DNA of 64,000 bases from Hyphomicrobium facile (GTDB taxonomy: Bacteria; Pseudomonadota; Alphaproteobacteria; Rhizobiales; Hyphomicrobiaceae): positions 1,366,501 through 1,430,500 of the forward strand of contig NZ_FPCH01000001.1 of assembly GCF_900116175.1 (NCBI RefSeq). The letters run 5' to 3'. Under the pieces are notes generated by a model. It searched no databases. It saw only the letters and a program-made list of their open reading frames with translations, and had not been told where the DNA came from. Position 1 is the stretch's first letter, and the number at the start of each line of letters is the position of its first letter. The translations under genes were made by a program, and so were the position numbers. Below, piece after piece: positions 54,833 to 63,243 of the stretch.

Positions 54833-55777
54833 ATGAGCGACAGCAAGAACGACGAGGGCGTGAACCGGCGGCATGCGCTGGAATGCATGGTCTGGGCGGG
54901 AACGGGTGTGCTTTGGACGGTTGCCGGCGGTGTTCCGACATCGCTATCGTTGCTTGATGCCGCCGAGGCCGCTGAAGCTGCGAAAAGCGGGTTCACGTTT
55001 CTCCAGATATCCGACAGTCATGTGGGGTTCGACAAGCCGGCCAATCCGCACGCGCTCGATACGCTCAAGGAGGCAGTTGGCCGGGTCAATGCGCTGCCCG
55101 TGAAGCCCACGTTTATGCTGCACACCGGCGACATCACCCACAGTGCCAAGCCCTCAGAATTTGATCTCGCAAACCAAGTTATCGGCGGCACCGGCGTCGA
55201 TGTGCATTACGTGCCCGGCGAACATGACATCACGGACGAAGCAACCGAGAAGGCATATCTCGAGCGGTACGGTAAGGGCACGAAAGGCGGAGGCTGGTAC
55301 AGTTTCGACGATAACGGCGTGCACTTCGTCGGTTTGAACAACGTCACAAACCTGAAGTCATTCGGCCTCGGGTATCTCGGTAAGGAGCAGCTCGAATGGC
55401 TCGAAGACGATCTTCGCCCGCTCAAGTCATCAACGCCGATTGTCATTTTCGCGCACATTCCGCTCTGGTCCGTCTATCCGAACTGGGGATGGGGCACCGA
55501 TGACGCCGCAATCGCACTTGGCTACCTCAAGCGCTTCGGGTCGGTGACCGTTCTCAACGGCCACATTCACCAGCTGATGCAGAAGGTCGAAGGAAACATC
55601 ACATTCCACACTGCGCGTTCGACGGCCTTTCCGCAACCGGCGCCGGGAACGGCACCCTCTCCGGGCCCGATGGTCGTGCCGGCGGAGAAGCTCCGCAGCG
55701 TGCTCGGGACGACGAGCGTGGCGTTCAAAAGAACGGAGTCGCCTCTCGCCATAACCGACACGTCATTGGCGGGGTAG
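54833..55777 (+). CDS. Tat-exported metallophosphoesterase
   Basis: A 314-residue calcineurin-like phosphoesterase. A twin-arginine signal (NRRHALECMV) leads to the periplasm. Metal ligands appear in order: ISDSHVG, HTGDITH, GEHD (Glu in place of the common Asn of GNHD), FAHIPL and NGHIHQ. Substrate unknown. First gene of an operon with cytochrome c, ECF sigma, anti-sigma and hydrolase; GAGAGGA (54819-54825) precedes the ATG. Confidence 0.88.
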   Translation: MSDSKNDEGVNRRHALECMVWAGTGVLWTVAGGVPTSLSLLDAAEAAEAAKSGFTFLQISDSHVGFDKPANPHALDTLKEAVGRVNALPVKPTFMLHTGDITHSAKPSEFDLANQVIGGTGVDVHYVPGEHDITDEATEKAYLERYGKGTKGGGWYSFDDNGVHFVGLNNVTNLKSFGLGYLGKEQLEWLEDDLRPLKSSTPIVIFAHIPLWSVYPNWGWGTDDAAIALGYLKRFGSVTVLNGHIHQLMQKVEGNITFHTARSTAFPQPAPGTAPSPGPMVVPAEKLRSVLGTTSVAFKRTESPLAITDTSLAG

Positions 55778-55781
55778 TGTG

Positions 55782-56165
55782 ATGAAGCTTGAGATGATAC
55801 GCGCGGCGGCGGGGCTCGCTGCCGGCGCAATGGGAATGATCTTCCTGATATCGACCGTCCATGCGGCCGCAGATGCCGCTCACGGCGAGCAAATTTACCA
55901 GAGCTGCCAGGACTGTCATTCGCTCGACACCAACGATGTCGGCCCGAAACATCGGGGCGTATTCGGCAGAAAGGCTGGCTCGGTTCCCGATTACAGCTAT
56001 TCCGCTCCCCTCAAGAAGTCGGGTATTACATGGGATCAAGACAGCCTCGACCGATGGCTTACGGATCCGCAGAAACTAGTGCCGGGTTCGAAGATGTTCT
56101 TTCACCTCGATGGCGCCCAAGATCGAGCCGACGTGATCGAGTATTTGAAGGAACGGGCGAAGTAG
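55782..56165 (+). CDS. cytochrome c, class I
   Basis: A 127-residue periplasmic protein: signal peptide to about residue 28 (GMIFLISTVHAAA), haem site CQDCH and distal Met in LVPGSKMFF. The pattern (GEQIYQSCQDCHSLDTNDVG, LGPKHRGVFGRKAG-like) is that of the cytochrome c2/c-550 type. ATG 55782 overlaps a GTG three bases before. Works probably with the metallophosphoesterase in the periplasm. Confidence 0.88.
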   Translation: MKLEMIRAAAGLAAGAMGMIFLISTVHAAADAAHGEQIYQSCQDCHSLDTNDVGPKHRGVFGRKAGSVPDYSYSAPLKKSGITWDQDSLDRWLTDPQKLVPGSKMFFHLDGAQDRADVIEYLKERAK

Positions 56166-56738
56166 GTGCCAGACCGCGCAATCATGCGAGGCGTGATGGA
56201 CGAACGGCAACGATTTAGCGAGGCGGTGCTCCCGTACGTCGACGATGCGTTGTCTCTCGCGCGTTGGCTGACCGGGAATGCCGCCGACGCCGAAGATGTC
56301 GTTCAGGAGGCTTGCCTGAGGGCTTTCGGCGCCATCGCGTCGGTCCAAAACGCCAACGCACGAGCCTGGCTTCTCGCGATTGTTCGCAATACTGCTTTCA
56401 GCTGGATGGCAAAGAACCGGCCGAAGGCCATCACGACGACGGATGACGCGGGGATTTTTGAACAGGCTGGGCTCGAGATGGCTGAACCACAGGCATCGCC
56501 CGAAGCGATCTTGATAAGGAAAGCCGATGCCGCGCAATTGGAGAATGCGATCGCGGCATTGCCACTTGCCTATCGCGAGGTTCTGGTTCTGAGAGAGATC
56601 GAAGATCTGAGTTATCGAGAGATATCGAAGGTCTTATCCATCCCGGTCGGTACTGTGATGTCGCGATTGGCGCGCGCGAGGAGTTCGCTTATTCAACGCA
56701 TCGGCATGGCGGGTGAGGGAAAGGCTGGTGCAGCATGA
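56166..56738 (+). CDS. ECF-type RNA polymerase sigma factor
   Basis: Up to 190 residues, a compact ECF sigma: region 2 YVDDALSLARWLTGNAADAE, DVVQEACLRAFGAI, and region 4 LPLAYREVLVLREIEDLSYR, EISKVLSIPVGTVMSRLARA. The exact start is uncertain: GTG 56166 directly follows the cytochrome c stop, while ATG 56196 (MDERQRFSEAVL) has a closer ribosome site (GAGG 56188-56191). The anti-sigma gene overlaps its end by four bases. Confidence 0.9.
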   Translation: MPDRAIMRGVMDERQRFSEAVLPYVDDALSLARWLTGNAADAEDVVQEACLRAFGAIASVQNANARAWLLAIVRNTAFSWMAKNRPKAITTTDDAGIFEQAGLEMAEPQASPEAILIRKADAAQLENAIAALPLAYREVLVLREIEDLSYREISKVLSIPVGTVMSRLARARSSLIQRIGMAGEGKAGAA

Positions 56739-57538
56739 TCAAACCATCGTCATGGTCCTCCCGGGAAGAGTCCCTCATTCTGTTGAATGCCTATCTCGAC
56801 GACGAACTCGACGCGGCTTCGGCATTGGACGTCGAGCGGCGTCTGGCGGCCGATCCCGCTCTGCGGGCCGAGCACGACCGGATCGCTGAATTGCGCAGCA
56901 CGCTGGCGTCTCACCTCTCGGCGCAGCGCGCATCGGATGACTTCAAGCGGCGCATCGCGGCGATTGCTGAGCCGTCGCGGGATGTTGTCGTAGCGCTGCC
57001 GCCGCGGCCATCTCGAACCTACGATTGGCGTCAGATGGCTGCCGCTGCGGCCGTTGCCGCTGCCATCACGGCGGGTGGGATGTACGGCGTTCTGCGTCAG
57101 AACTCCGGTGTCAACGAAATTGCGGCCATCGTTGCCGATCATCAGCGCGCTTTATTGGCGGCTCAGCCCTTCGATATCGCGTCGAGTGACAGGCATACCG
57201 TCAAGCCATGGTTCGACAGCAAGCTCGCCCTTTCGCCCCAGGTCGTCGATTTGGCTGGAGCCGGCTTTCCGCTTGCCGGCGGGCGCGTGGAAATCGTTGA
57301 CGGAAAGCCCGTGCCCGTTCTCGTCTACCAGCGTCGCGCCCACATCATCAGTGTGGTGGCGGTACCGCGCGCGGGCCAAATGTCGAGCACCGCACCGGCG
57401 CTTCAGACGACCAAGGACGGATATTCCGTGATCCGCTGGTTCGGCCGGGATTTCGAATATTTTGCCGTGTCGGATTTGCCGGAACTCGAACTTCGTGAAT
57501 TCGTTTCGCGTTGGCGCGAGGTGACGCCCGGTGGCTGA
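56735..57538 (+). CDS. anti-sigma factor, membrane-anchored
   Basis: A 267-residue protein: N-terminal cytoplasmic sigma-binding region (LILLNAYLDDELDAASALDV) without a zinc HxxxCxxC motif, one membrane helix near 102-122 (MAAAAAVAAAITAGGMYGVL) and a periplasmic domain (GGRVEIVDGKPVPVLVYQRR). ATG overlaps the sigma stop codon (ATGA), so the sigma/anti-sigma pair is coupled. Confidence 0.85.
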   Translation: MIKPSSWSSREESLILLNAYLDDELDAASALDVERRLAADPALRAEHDRIAELRSTLASHLSAQRASDDFKRRIAAIAEPSRDVVVALPPRPSRTYDWRQMAAAAAVAAAITAGGMYGVLRQNSGVNEIAAIVADHQRALLAAQPFDIASSDRHTVKPWFDSKLALSPQVVDLAGAGFPLAGGRVEIVDGKPVPVLVYQRRAHIISVVAVPRAGQMSSTAPALQTTKDGYSVIRWFGRDFEYFAVSDLPELELREFVSRWREVTPGG

Positions 57539-57599
57539 TCGATTGGACCGTAGTCAAAAATTGCTATCGGCGATGCCGCTTCTCGATAGAGTTCTGACG

Positions 57600-58562
57600 A
57601 TGCTCAAGCGATCGTTTGTGGCGACCGCGGTTACGTTCATCCTTGCTGGCGATGGAACCCAGGCTCAGCCCTTGTCTTTGTCCTCAACCTCGGCAACTAC
57701 GACCTATCAAACGCTCGCGGTGGATGGCGTGAAGATCTTCTATCGCGAAGCCGGTCCGCGCCATGCTCCGACCCTGCTGCTCTTGCACGGGTTTCCATCT
57801 TCATCGCGGATGTTCGATACGCTTATTCCGTTGCTCGCCGATCGCTATCACCTCGTTGCACCGGATTATCCCGGCTTCGGGCAGAGCGATGCTCCGCCGG
57901 CATCGGCCTTCGCCTATACATTCGATCATGAAGCCCGCGTCATTGAGGATTTCATCGAGGCGCTGGGCCTTAAAAAGTACGTCCTATTCATGCAGGATTA
58001 TGGCGGCCCCGTCGGCTTCCGGCTTGCGGTCTCTCATCCGGAACGCATTCAGGCGATGATCGTCCAAAATGCCGTGGCGCACGAAGTGGGGCTTGGACCG
58101 ATATGGGAGGCTCGAGAAGCCTATTGGAAGAACCGTGCGGCGCTTGAAGCGGACTTCATCTCGAGCTTCACCTCGCTTGACGCCTGTAAGCAACGCCATG
58201 TCGGAACGAGTCCCCGCATCGAGCGCTACAATCCCGACATCTGGGCCGAGGAATTCGCGGCGCTGTCGCGGCCCGGCCAATCCAAGATTCAGGCCGATCT
58301 CTTTTATGATTACCGGAACAACGTGGCCTCGTACCCGCGCTGGCAGGCGTGGCTGCGCCAATATAAGCCGCCCATGCTTGTCGTCTGGGGCAAATACGAT
58401 CCGTCATTCGCGGTTGCAGGAGCGACAGCGTACGCGCAAGATGTGCCCGATGCGGAGGTCCACATCCTCGATGCCGGACACTTCGCCCTTGACGAGGCGG
58501 TGGATCAGATAGCGGCTCTGATGCGCACTTTCCTCGCCAAGCAAAAGCTGAATGCTTCGTAA
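57600..58562 (+). CDS. exported alpha/beta hydrolase
   Basis: About 320 residues from ATG 57600, which gives a signal peptide (MLKRSFVATAVTFILAGDGT); a GTG at 57531 and ATG at 57573 are also in frame. Alpha/beta-hydrolase features: LLLLHGFPSSSRMFDTLIPL (oxyanion loop), YPGFGQSD, nucleophile region MQDYGGPVGFRLAV where Asp occupies the elbow, WGKYDPSFA and final DAGHFALDEA. The Asp nucleophile makes it similar to haloalkane dehalogenase/epoxide hydrolase-type enzymes. Last gene of the metallophosphoesterase operon; substrate unknown. Confidence 0.82.
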   Translation: MLKRSFVATAVTFILAGDGTQAQPLSLSSTSATTTYQTLAVDGVKIFYREAGPRHAPTLLLLHGFPSSSRMFDTLIPLLADRYHLVAPDYPGFGQSDAPPASAFAYTFDHEARVIEDFIEALGLKKYVLFMQDYGGPVGFRLAVSHPERIQAMIVQNAVAHEVGLGPIWEAREAYWKNRAALEADFISSFTSLDACKQRHVGTSPRIERYNPDIWAEEFAALSRPGQSKIQADLFYDYRNNVASYPRWQAWLRQYKPPMLVVWGKYDPSFAVAGATAYAQDVPDAEVHILDAGHFALDEAVDQIAALMRTFLAKQKLNAS

Positions 58563-58609
58563 CTCGGTCCAAGAAATCAACTAGACAAGCCGATAACGAT
58601 CATTTCGGC

Positions 58610-60304
58610 ATGAGTGCGAGTAGGGATATGTCGGAAGCGCAGTCTATCATTGAAAAGCGACGCGAGCAGATGTTTCCCGTGCTGGCGCCCCAGGAGATCG
58701 ACCGTCTCCGCCGGTTCGGTGATCTCAAGTCGTTCAACACAGGTGATGCCCTCGCGGAAATCGGAAAAGTCAGCGCTGGGTTGGCCATCATCCTCGACGG
58801 CAAAGTCGACGTCACGCAGCATGATACGAGCGGTCACCGCGTGCGGATCGTTACGCACGGGCCGGGGTCTTTCTTAGGGGAGCTTGCCCAGCTTTCCGGC
58901 CGGCCATCTTTGGTCGATGCGCGTGCGCATGACGAAGTGGAGGCGCTGATTATCGGGCCTCAGAAGCTTCGGGCATTGCTCATCGCGGAAGCCGAACTTG
59001 GCGAGCGCATTATGCGGGCTCTCATCTTGCGCCGCGTCGGCTTGCTTGAGACCGGTGGAGGCGGTCCTGTTATCGTCGGGCCTGCCGACAACAGCGACGT
59101 GCTGCGTCTCGAGAATTTTCTGGGGCGCAATGGTCATCCCCATCTACGGCTCGATCCCACGACAGATGCCGAGGCCCGCGTTCTTATCGAACGGTTCCAT
59201 GTGAACGGAGACACGCTGCCAATTGTTCTCTGTCCTGGCGGCCAACTTCTTCAAAATCCGTCCGAGGTGGCGCTTGCCCGTTGCATCGGTCTTGTGGGGC
59301 CTATCGATGCAACGCGCGTTTACGATGTGGCTGTAGTTGGCGCGGGACCCGCGGGAATGGCGGCGGCTGTCTATGCAGCCTCGGAGGGATTGTCGGTTCT
59401 CGTGCTCGATTGCCGATCGTTTGGTGGGCAGGCCGGCGCGTCATCTCGCATCGAAAACTATCTCGGCTTTCCGACCGGCATCACGGGCATGGCGTTGATG
59501 GCACGGGCCTACAATCAGGCGCAGAAGTTCGGGGCTGAATTTGCCATTCCTGCCCAAGTCGTGGGGCTCGAATCCAGTAACAATCCGGATCAACGCGGCT
59601 TCATTCTGACCATGAAAGATGGCGAGCGCGTCACCGCGCGTTCCGTGGTTCTTGCAGGCGGAGTCCGGTACCGGCATCTTGATGTGGCGAATGTCGACGA
59701 ATTCGAGGGAAGCGGCGTCCATTACTGGGCGTCGCCCGTTGAAGGCCGGCTTTGCTCCAAGCAGGAAGTCGTTCTGGTGGGTGCGGGAAATTCGGCGGGG
59801 CAAGCCGTGGTTTACCTAGCGAGCAGGGCCGCCAAAGTCTGGCTGCTCGCGCGTGGTGGCGACATCTCAGCGAGCATGTCGCAATATTTGGTGGACCGTA
59901 TTCGTGGTCTCGCAAATGTAGAAGTGCAAACGCAGGCGGAGGTTACGCGTCTCGAAGGACGCGATGGTGTTCTCGACGCGATCCATTGGAGAACGGCGAC
60001 GGGGGAAGATGTTCGCCGCGAGATCCATCATCTCTTTCTTTTTATCGGAGCCGATCCCGAGACGGATTGGCTGTCGGGATCTGGCGTATGCCTCGATCCG
60101 AAGGGATTTGTTCTAACCGGTGCCGCGGCGGGTGATGGCTCGAGCCTTTTGGAAACGAGCGTCGCCGGAGTGTTTGCCATTGGCGATATTCGTGCAGGCT
60201 CAATCAAACGCGTGGCGGCGGGCGTGGGCGAGGGAGCGCAAGTTGTTGCCGCGCTTCATGCGTATCTTGCCTCGGTCAACCATGCCCGACCTGCTATAGG
60301 TTAA
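58610..60304 (+). CDS. cyclic nucleotide-binding / thioredoxin reductase-like flavoprotein
   Basis: A 564-residue fusion. Residues ~20-140: cyclic nucleotide-binding domain (ALAEIGKVSAGLAIILDGKV, HGPGSFLGELAQLSGRPSLV). ~155-225: thioredoxin-fold-like segment (RLENFLGRNGHPHLRLDPTT). ~240-555: pyridine nucleotide-disulphide oxidoreductase (VYDVAVVGAGPAGMAAAVYA, VLVGAGNSAGQAVVYLASRA, GVFAIGDIRAGSIKRVAAGV). The TrxR CxxC is missing: the position reads YWASPVEGRLC, so it cannot act as a classical thioredoxin reductase. ATG 58610 starts the CNB domain. Confidence 0.88.
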   Translation: MSASRDMSEAQSIIEKRREQMFPVLAPQEIDRLRRFGDLKSFNTGDALAEIGKVSAGLAIILDGKVDVTQHDTSGHRVRIVTHGPGSFLGELAQLSGRPSLVDARAHDEVEALIIGPQKLRALLIAEAELGERIMRALILRRVGLLETGGGGPVIVGPADNSDVLRLENFLGRNGHPHLRLDPTTDAEARVLIERFHVNGDTLPIVLCPGGQLLQNPSEVALARCIGLVGPIDATRVYDVAVVGAGPAGMAAAVYAASEGLSVLVLDCRSFGGQAGASSRIENYLGFPTGITGMALMARAYNQAQKFGAEFAIPAQVVGLESSNNPDQRGFILTMKDGERVTARSVVLAGGVRYRHLDVANVDEFEGSGVHYWASPVEGRLCSKQEVVLVGAGNSAGQAVVYLASRAAKVWLLARGGDISASMSQYLVDRIRGLANVEVQTQAEVTRLEGRDGVLDAIHWRTATGEDVRREIHHLFLFIGADPETDWLSGSGVCLDPKGFVLTGAAAGDGSSLLETSVAGVFAIGDIRAGSIKRVAAGVGEGAQVVAALHAYLASVNHARPAIG

Positions 60305-60357
60305 CTGGCTCGCTGGGACCCTGTCGGAGGAGAAGCAGAGGTCGCACGGACGGAACC

Positions 60358-61176
60358 TTAATTCCGGCGGCTGCTAGTCTTTTGGGCTATGTGCGCCGAC
60401 CAATTGCCTACTTTGAGTTTCGACGGCTTCTCTTGAATCTTATCGATGAATGCAATGAAATTGTTGGCGGTCAGAACCGAGGACTCATTCGAATTGTCGC
60501 TGTCAGGTGCGCGTTCGATGACACACTCCATTTCTCCCTCCTCACCGATGCGCATGTGAGCGAAGAACAGCTGCGCCTTCACGAGCCGCTGGAAATCGAA
60601 GAGGGATGTGGAGATGTAGCGATCTGCGTTCGCGCTTTTCCTGTTCGGCACATAATCGACGTCGCATAGCAGCGTGTAGCCGTCCCGCAACGCTGCGCGG
60701 GCCTCGACGAACGTTGAAGACGTTCTCAATATGTTGAGAGGCGGGTTTTGAAAGCCGTAGCTTGCCAGCCTAGTCGTGTTCATTGGCGACGCCGTGATCA
60801 TCGCTGTTTTTAAGCCGGCTCGGTCCAGGGCCGCGAGGATTGCATATTCGCCTTTTGAATGGATTGTCGTAATTATGGATTGGCGCAAGCAAAGTTCGTC
60901 GATGATATTGCGATCAGAAAGGGTGACTTCCGGTTCGAAGTTTGGGAAAAAATATTTGAAGATTTGCCGAAAATCGTAGTGCCGAATGTTCCGGGCTGGA
61001 ATTTTTCTGTAATTATTGAAAGCGGAGCTATTCCGGTCGAGCATTTTCCAGCCCTCTCTGAAAAGTGCGCCGGTCGGTCTGCGGCGGTAGCGCATCAAGA
61101 ATACGAAAACCCAAATATTTTGACCGATAAACCACAGGTGCTTTAAGTCGGTTTTGAGTTTCTTGCGGGTGGTCAT
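60358..61176 (-). CDS. putative acyltransferase, LpxL/LPLAT-like
   Basis: A 272-residue protein with no strong match. N-terminal basic-hydrophobic segment (LKHLWFIGQNIWVFVFLMRY), an HSKGEYAILAALDRAGLKTA site like the HX4E motif of lipid A acyltransferases (offset by one), ALRDGYTLLCDVDYVPNR resembling the conserved region that follows, and LFFAHMRIGEEGEMECVIER. Remote membership in the LPLAT superfamily is inferred. Divergent from a P450 gene and near an acyl carrier protein gene, which would suit an ACP-dependent acyltransferase. Confidence 0.5.
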   Translation of the reverse strand: MTTRKKLKTDLKHLWFIGQNIWVFVFLMRYRRRPTGALFREGWKMLDRNSSAFNNYRKIPARNIRHYDFRQIFKYFFPNFEPEVTLSDRNIIDELCLRQSIITTIHSKGEYAILAALDRAGLKTAMITASPMNTTRLASYGFQNPPLNILRTSSTFVEARAALRDGYTLLCDVDYVPNRKSANADRYISTSLFDFQRLVKAQLFFAHMRIGEEGEMECVIERAPDSDNSNESSVLTANNFIAFIDKIQEKPSKLKVGNWSAHIAQKTSSRRN

Positions 61177-61305
61177 CGAGTCCTAGAAACCTTTACGAAC
61201 AGAGAATGCTTGCGCGAGTGACGCAGGTCGTATGTTAGGCGGTTTACTTCGTAAACTCCTTCGCTATCTTCCTCGAAACTCAAGCGGGTTCGGGGAAATT
61301 TGCAT

Positions 61306-62241
61306 ATGAAGTCCGTGCAGGATGCAGCGATTGCGAAGGCCATTATCCTGTCTCGAGATTTCGGCACCTACTCCATGGCGGATCGCTACCGCGATCTGGC
61401 GGAGCGGACGAAACTTGATTTCTCGCCAGCCATCAGATTGCTCGACTGCCTGCCGGTTTTTATCGATGGCGACGTTCATCAGAGAGTCCGCAAGGCCATG
61501 GCCAAGCAGATCTCGAAAACCAAGGATTGCCAACTTGCTGCCAGCCGAGAACAGCTTGCAATCCTATTCGAGCGAGTTTTCCGGAAGAATACACAGATAG
61601 AATTGGTCGAGGAATTTTCTAAACCGCTATGGCGTGCAATTTCGGCTTCTATTGTGCCGCCGAACAGCGAAGCCTTGGACCTTGTCGACGAGATTCCGAC
61701 GCTATTCAGCCCCATCTTATCCTTACGGGAAAGGATCAGGATCAGCGACAGAATCGGGGCCTATCTAGGTGCAGATCCGGAAGAAGGGGACGATAGGCTT
61801 TTCCTTCTCGGTCTCGCCGCGTTGGGGGCGAGGCCCTTTGTCGGGACATTGAGCTTGTCGCTCTATGAGGTTTTTAAAGAAAATCCCAAAGCTCGCATGT
61901 GCGATCTCGCCTGGCCGCGACTTTATCCCTCAAGCTCGCTTCGTTATGTGGACCGAATTTGCGGAAAAGAGGTGGAGGTCGACAAATCCGCGTTTCATCC
62001 GGGCGAGCGGGTAAGATGCTTTACGCAAAGCGCAGACTATTCGAACGAGGAAAACACCCATGCTCTGTTCGGATACGGAGCGCACACGTGTTTGGGAAAG
62101 TCGATTTCCGAAAAAGTATGGGGGCTTGTGGTTGAGGCGTTTTCGCGAAGCGATCTGAGGGCGGAACCTCTCACGATCGCGATGTGTCCTCACAACGATC
62201 CATTCCTGATGCCAACGCAAATTCATATTGCGCTGACCTGA
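61306..62241 (+). CDS. atypical cytochrome P450
   Basis: A 311-residue P450, shorter than the usual ~400 by the N-terminal part. The haem-thiolate motif FGYGAHTCLGKS and the PLFxDG-like LPVFIDGDVHQRVRKAMAKQ are clear. The K-helix ExxR position reads AWPR (DLAWPRLYPSSSLRYVDR), lacking the almost universal Glu, and the I-helix lacks the acid-Thr pair (FLLGLAALGARPFVGTLSLS). ATG 61306 has GGGGAA upstream. It is divergent from the LpxL-like gene and converges on the ACP gene; substrate may be carrier-bound. Confidence 0.82.
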   Translation: MKSVQDAAIAKAIILSRDFGTYSMADRYRDLAERTKLDFSPAIRLLDCLPVFIDGDVHQRVRKAMAKQISKTKDCQLAASREQLAILFERVFRKNTQIELVEEFSKPLWRAISASIVPPNSEALDLVDEIPTLFSPILSLRERIRISDRIGAYLGADPEEGDDRLFLLGLAALGARPFVGTLSLSLYEVFKENPKARMCDLAWPRLYPSSSLRYVDRICGKEVEVDKSAFHPGERVRCFTQSADYSNEENTHALFGYGAHTCLGKSISEKVWGLVVEAFSRSDLRAEPLTIAMCPHNDPFLMPTQIHIALT

Positions 62242-62248
62242 AGCAAGT

Positions 62249-62515
62249 CTACGCCGGTTCTCTCAGTTCTGCCCTCATCTCGGCGAGGTGTTCGGAAAGC
62301 TGTCCGATCGTCAACGTAGCTGGGAAGTTCACGATCTCGATGTTCATCCCGAGCGCGTCCTCGATGTCCATGGCGAGTTGCAACGTATCGAGGCTGTCGA
62401 GATCCAGCGATTGTAGCGTTATGAATTGCGCGTTCTTCACGGTTAAATCTGAAGCCTTTTCGGGGCTCAACTTCCGCAATTTGTCGATGACTACAGAGAT
62501 TATGTCTGGGTTCAT
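62249..62515 (-). CDS. acyl carrier protein
   Basis: An 88-residue ACP with the phosphopantetheine site LDLDSLDTLQLAMDIEDALG (Ser in DSLD). It is not the usual AcpP of fatty-acid synthesis (sequence and isolated setting differ); more likely a specialised carrier used with the adjacent P450 and LpxL-like protein. Ends seven bases from the P450 stop codon in convergent orientation. ATG 62515. Confidence 0.85.
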   Translation of the reverse strand: MNPDIISVVIDKLRKLSPEKASDLTVKNAQFITLQSLDLDSLDTLQLAMDIEDALGMNIEIVNFPATLTIGQLSEHLAEMRAELREPA

Positions 62516-62588
62516 CTGCCCCCACTGAGTTTGATCGGAGCCGTAGAAGTGATTTATGCTAAGCTTGCAAACAAGGACAATAATGCAA

Positions 62589-62609
62589 CACTGCGGGACA
62601 ACCGCAGTG
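62589..62609. promoter_or_regulatory. perfect 21-bp dyad upstream of the ACP gene
   Basis: CACTGCGG (62589-62596), GACAA, CCGCAGTG (62602-62609). Sits 74 bases upstream of the ACP start. The size fits an operator for a dimeric regulator (for example LuxR- or TetR-type). The rest of the ~290-base spacer 62516-62807 holds no gene I can support. Confidence 0.5.
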
Positions 62610-62807
62610 GCGGGCTGGGATTTTAACAGACTTTGCGAGCACGGCCTCCGCTTGCAGCGAGTTGCGGAGGGAGTTGCCGCTGAATCTCAACGGCGGGCGA
62701 TCGACGTTTGCCTTCTGCTTGAAGACGTCTTGCTATATCAATGAGACCGGGCACGCTTCGACTGATGCGCGCCACATTGCGAAGCGCGGCGATGCGCGCA
62801 TAAGCCA

Positions 62808-63164
62808 TCACTGGGGCGCATTGCGTTTCAAGCTTATAATATAGGCAATCACGTCATCGCGGTCTTGCTTCGAGAGGATGAAGTTCGGCATTGTCGGGTG
62901 GGCGGTATCCAGCCACGCCGAAAGCGCGAGGCCCGTCATTCCCGATGTGTTCGCGACGCTTGTGAAACTGGGTGCGCCGGCATTCGGCGATAGCGCCTCA
63001 TTTTCCTTGACGGCGTGGCATTCGGAACAATGATCCAACGCGAATGTGCGCCCTACGTTCGCGTTGCCGGGCTCCCCCGCGTGCGCCTCTACCGGCGTAA
63101 GGAGCGCCAGCGTCATGGCAAGCACGTAATGCGATTTTGTCCCACTAAAGACTTTGCTCGTCAT
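62808..63164 (-). CDS. cytochrome c, class I
   Basis: A 118-residue exported cytochrome. Signal peptide (SHYVLAMTLALLTPVEAHAG), haem motif CSECH in GRTFALDHCSECHAVKEN, and axial Met near HPTMPNF. The C-terminal DVIAYIISLKR is typical of small electron-transfer cytochromes c. ATG 63164 (MTSKVFS) is used; ATG 63176 in frame is the alternative. An overlapping 60-codon frame that begins at the stop codon (62623-62808) is not called. Confidence 0.85.
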   Translation of the reverse strand: MTSKVFSGTKSHYVLAMTLALLTPVEAHAGEPGNANVGRTFALDHCSECHAVKENEALSPNAGAPSFTSVANTSGMTGLALSAWLDTAHPTMPNFILSKQDRDDVIAYIISLKRNAPQ

Positions 63165-63243
63165 GCTTTCACCCATCGAAATGAGATACGCGGTGAGCCG
63201 GAACAACAACTGGTCGTGTCGAATTTTCTAGCTCACAGATGCG

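Noticed and set aside
62623-62808. Short frame overlapping the stop codon of the cytochrome c gene
   Set aside because: Begins with an ATG in the overlap, but the product is a basic peptide with no motif; could be chance.
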